DNA of 60,000 nucleotides from Chrysomallon squamiferum (taxonomy: Eukaryota > Mollusca > Gastropoda > Neomphalida > Peltospiridae): assembly GCA_012295275.1 (NCBI GenBank), contig CM022665.1, forward strand, positions 26,257,446 through 26,317,445, given 5' to 3'. The notes below the pieces were generated by a model. It was given only the letters and a program-made list of their open reading frames with translations, was not told the origin of the DNA and did not search any database. The position numbers and the translations under genes are program-made. Positions 57,265 to 60,000 of this stretch are shown here, in pieces; the stretch's first letter is position 1, and every line of letters starts with the position of its first letter.

Positions 57265-57982
57265 ATAATACAAAATAAAATAACAATGACTGATTCTTTT
57301 TATGCCAGTGATTCATATTATTATTTTTTGACTTTTATTATTTCATATATGAAACTATTTCATGATCACTAACCTTTTTGTTTAGTATACAGGTATCATT
57401 TGTACTTTATAGAATATCTATTCATACTGAAATGAACTCATGTGTACTTATGAACTAGCTAAATATCTTTTTACTTAATATAGCTCTTAAGCAGTATAAG
57501 GATTAAACTTACGTTATGAAATCCTTATTAAATATAAGTGTTTAGAATTCGGTTAATAAAATTTGTTCTTCAGTTAATAACAATAGTCCAGAATACTTGT
57601 AAAATATAGATAACTATACTATTTTCCTTTGCCAAGGTTTTAAATTCTAAAATCTGAGCTTCAAATGCTTGTTAGTCATTTTTCTATTTTCTATTACATA
57701 TAAAACTTAATCCAGCCAGATTCTTATTCACAAGCAAAATGATACAAGGTGATTAATATAGCAATACTGAATTATTTTTTGATATTTTTATGTCTTTTAA
57801 CATAAATATTTTATGTTATAAATATTCATTTTATTTGTCTGTCTGTTTTCACAGTGTTTATCTATTAATTTATTCTTTTATTTTTAAATTATTATTAGTA
57901 TGTTCCGTTTTGAAATAATGTTTATTTTATTACTGCTAGTAATTTTTCATGCAAACACACACACATTTTAATAGCTAAAGAA

Positions 57983-58016
<34 letters not shown>

Positions 58017-58870
58017 AATAAATATTTTTCTTTCTTGTATGGAAAGTAAATGATGTTTAAACAAATAATTTTTATTCTTTATTTGTTTTTCTCCAGTTAA
58101 TTTGAGGTAATACCCAGTTGTGTGGAAAGCAGTGTACAATACACATTGTACTGTCATATTACTAATTAGTACATAACCTTTCTTAATTGAAAGCACTGCA
58201 ATGTCAGAATTCAAAAAGTACAATTGTTATTCTAATACAAAGAAACAGAAGTATAAACAATAAACAAATAAATAGTGTTTTTAAAATAATAAAAATAAGG
58301 GCATTGACAGAAAGATAAACAGTAAATAAATAAATAGTGATTCTGAAACGATCAAAAACAAGTATCTTTTGTTTGAGATAATCAATAAATGGTTTGAAAT
58401 GTTATTATTTCAAATTAAGGTTCAGTGCCTGAGTTGGTATATTAGCAGATGATTGGATTATTTGTCTGAAACGGTGTTAGTTTGTTAGAGAGATATATTA
58501 AAGCTTCTAGCAATTTTACAACAGAATTTTGAGTCTGAGATAATGATCAGATGCCATTTTTTATTGTTTTGAATTAATTTTATTTATTTTTCACTGTACA
58601 CGATATTGGTTTTGCACTTACTTTCATTTGTATTCTATAATGAGAGAAAAATAAATGAAAAGAATGTGTACAACACTGGTTTCTGATTATCCTAGCTTTC
58701 TTGGTTTAACTTGGTTCTAATTTATTTCCAGTAATATCTAAGGCAAATTGTTGATATTATTTTTATTTTTCTCCAAGAATATAGAATTATGATTTCAAAG
58801 TACTTGCCATAATCTACCTAAATCTATGTTAAAATGCTGCAAGAGTTCAAATCTGTAACTCTGGCCCACA
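57265..58870. other. AT-rich non-coding stretch
   Basis: No gene is seen. (AC)n lies at 57,953-57,964 and (AAAT)n at about 57,989-58,012. A diverged direct repeat lies at about 58,255-58,285 and 58,318-58,345 (ATAAACARTAAATAAATAAATAGT-like, ~62 bp apart). A 79-codon minus ORF (57,984-58,223) is chance. Confidence 0.55.
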
Positions 58871-58874
58871 GAAA

Positions 58875-59130
58875 TATGCTTTATATTCAGCTATAATTTA
58901 TATATTTTTTACATAAAGTTACTGCATAATCTAAAATTTATATAAGCTTCTTTGGTGGTATAATTCTGTACTGTTTGCATATATTTTATATTCAGCTAAA
59001 GTATATATCTGCTTTCTTGGCCACATGGTTCTTATATTAGCTTACAGAACAATCTGTCTAAGTATACATTATATTCAGTTAAAGTTTATGTGTGCTTCCT
59101 TGGTCATATAGTTCTTACATTAGCAGGTTA
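58875..59130. repeat. 83-105-bp degenerate tandem array, 3 units
   Basis: The unit runs TTATATTCAGCTAAAGTATA, then TATCTGCTTYCTTGGYCAYA, then TRGTTCTTATATTAGC. TTATATTCAG is at 58881, 58986 and 59069. Units 2 and 3 are most similar. Confidence 0.88.
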
Positions 59131-59625
59131 CTGAGAGGTAGTGTTAGGGTACTGACAAAGCATTTACCAGCCCCACTGCCTCATCATTTTAAACTGATTG
59201 TTTCAAGACACAGTAAACTGGAGATAATGGTAAATGCATAGTGTGAGGTTCCCCCAACTGATACTACATACAACACAACTAGGTATGAATACATAGTTAA
59301 CGCTGACTGTATTTCAATGCTGGAGCTGTCTCACATCAGTATGTGGGCCCTGTGGTATATTTCTTCACCTCGTTCATGGACAGTTACAGAAAATGTCAGG
59401 AAACCAGTATGTCTTTGATGTTGGCATGTAGGTATGTGGTACAGTTGAAGAAGATCCTTTGAGAGTGTGATAGTTTCAAGTACTTTGGCCATCAAACTCT
59501 GTCTTAATATGCAACTTGCATGCTTAGCAGATGAATAAATGTTTTTATATTTTTTTCTCTGAGCTGAAAGCTATTGTATTTATATATTTGTAGATGAGGT
59601 AGCCAACAAGCAAATATTAATTTTT
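59130..59625. other. Moderate-GC non-coding stretch
   Basis: High-complexity sequence (GCCCCACTGCCTCATC, TCCCCCAACTG, GTGGGCCCTGTGG) without an exon that can be supported. It could be regulatory or part of an unrecognised element. Confidence 0.4.
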
Positions 59626-59796
59626 TTATGCTTGTATTTATTTCATTTTATAGGAATATATGTGTTTATCAATCAAATATGCTAACAAAGATTAAGATGT
59701 CAATAAAAAAAAAAAAATGCATTCATTCATTAAAATTCCACTCTCACAGAAATTATTATTATTTTAAATTATTTATTTATCTCAAAACAAATAAAT

Positions 59797-60000
59797 GTTT
59801 GTTTAATGATCACAGCACATTTTATACAAACATGTTATTAAATGTTATTATTATTTGGTATATAATGACTGGAAATATGAAACCCACCATTCTATGGGTC
59901 ATTTCTGTTATCACTATTTTTATTCATGAAGAGGACCAAATCTTTGACAGACACTGAGGCCTATTTGGTATCTGCCAAAATTGAATAAGGATATAAAACC
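59797..60000 (-). mobile_element. Diverged V-SINE copy (RUDI-like) running to window end
   Basis: In reverse orientation the family 3' end comes first: TTTGTTTAATGATCACAGCA, then CATTTTATACAAACATG, then ATTATTTGGTATATAATGAC. ATATGAAACCCACCATTCT corresponds to the GGAAACCCGCTACATT-like block, and GACAGACACTGAGGCCTATT with TGGTATCTGCCAAAATTG to the CACAGACAGGATAG and GGCCTTTGATATACCAG-like blocks. Order and spacing agree with the family as recalled from memory. The tRNA head would lie beyond the window. A 109-codon ORF here (59,628-59,957) is a by-product. Confidence 0.5.

Noticed and set aside
56951-57372. Poly-Leu (+) and Val/Ala (-) ORFs of 104-121 codons
   Set aside because: Products of the ACT/GCT array. 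No non-repeat domain.
59628-59957. 109-codon + ORF
   Set aside because: Overlaps a decayed SINE in the opposite orientation. Composition is AT-driven.

Overview
This is eukaryotic, largely non-coding DNA. It is very AT-rich (about 30% GC by eye) and poor in CpG, and it is crowded with microsatellites, homopolymer runs and decayed tandem repeats. Apart from repeat-encoded or chance ORFs there is no long open reading frame, no operon-like spacing and no rRNA or tRNA gene. Several copies of a decayed tRNA-derived SINE (clearest at about 46,963-47,290, 32,690-32,890 and 59,797-60,000) fit, from memory, the V-SINE family widespread in molluscs (RUDI-like). With the GA/GT/CTGT, TATC/TATG and ATT microsatellites, this suggests a mollusc, either gastropod or cephalopod. 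The species cannot be named from the sequence alone.

Layout. 0-7.6 kb: AT-rich DNA with poly-T tracts, an ATT/ACT array (4.48-4.89 kb), a SINE 3' fragment (6.81-6.88 kb) and richer-GC islands that look like conserved non-coding elements. 7.6-14.6 kb: microsatellites, including a compound (GA)51(GT)23(CTGT)4. 15.5-16.35 kb: a perfect 62-bp inverted repeat with a 736-bp loop. 18.5-23.1 kb: a long (AAT)n, an island with an 87-codon ORF, a 32-bp array, an 87-bp array, a candidate exon and a ~70-bp array. 28-32 kb: four more decayed arrays and a 44-bp triplication. 32.7-34.5 kb: SINE copies and a candidate exon. 38.7-46.1 kb: several arrays, dominated by a nested minisatellite at 40,088-41,104 built from 31-, 62- and 113-bp units, followed 158 bp later by a good splice acceptor. 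47-53.1 kb: a SINE, a 60-bp array, the best candidate coding exon (50,312-50,462), and a GTA/GAA-type array. 54-60 kb: a candidate exon at 55.9 kb, a large ACT/CTG array, a ~90-bp array and a SINE running off the end.

Gene content. No complete gene is supported. The window reads as intron(s) or an intergenic desert. A few short open segments are bounded by consensus splice sites on the + strand (22,346-22,433; 34,456-34,530; 41,263 onward; 50,312-50,462; 55,858-55,927). Splice-like signals are common by chance in such AT-rich DNA, so all are tentative and none is assigned to a protein family.

Most notable are the higher-order minisatellite carrying nine regularly placed octamer (ATGCAAAT) sites, the perfect 62-bp inverted repeat, and the density of unrelated decayed minisatellites (at least a dozen in 60 kb).
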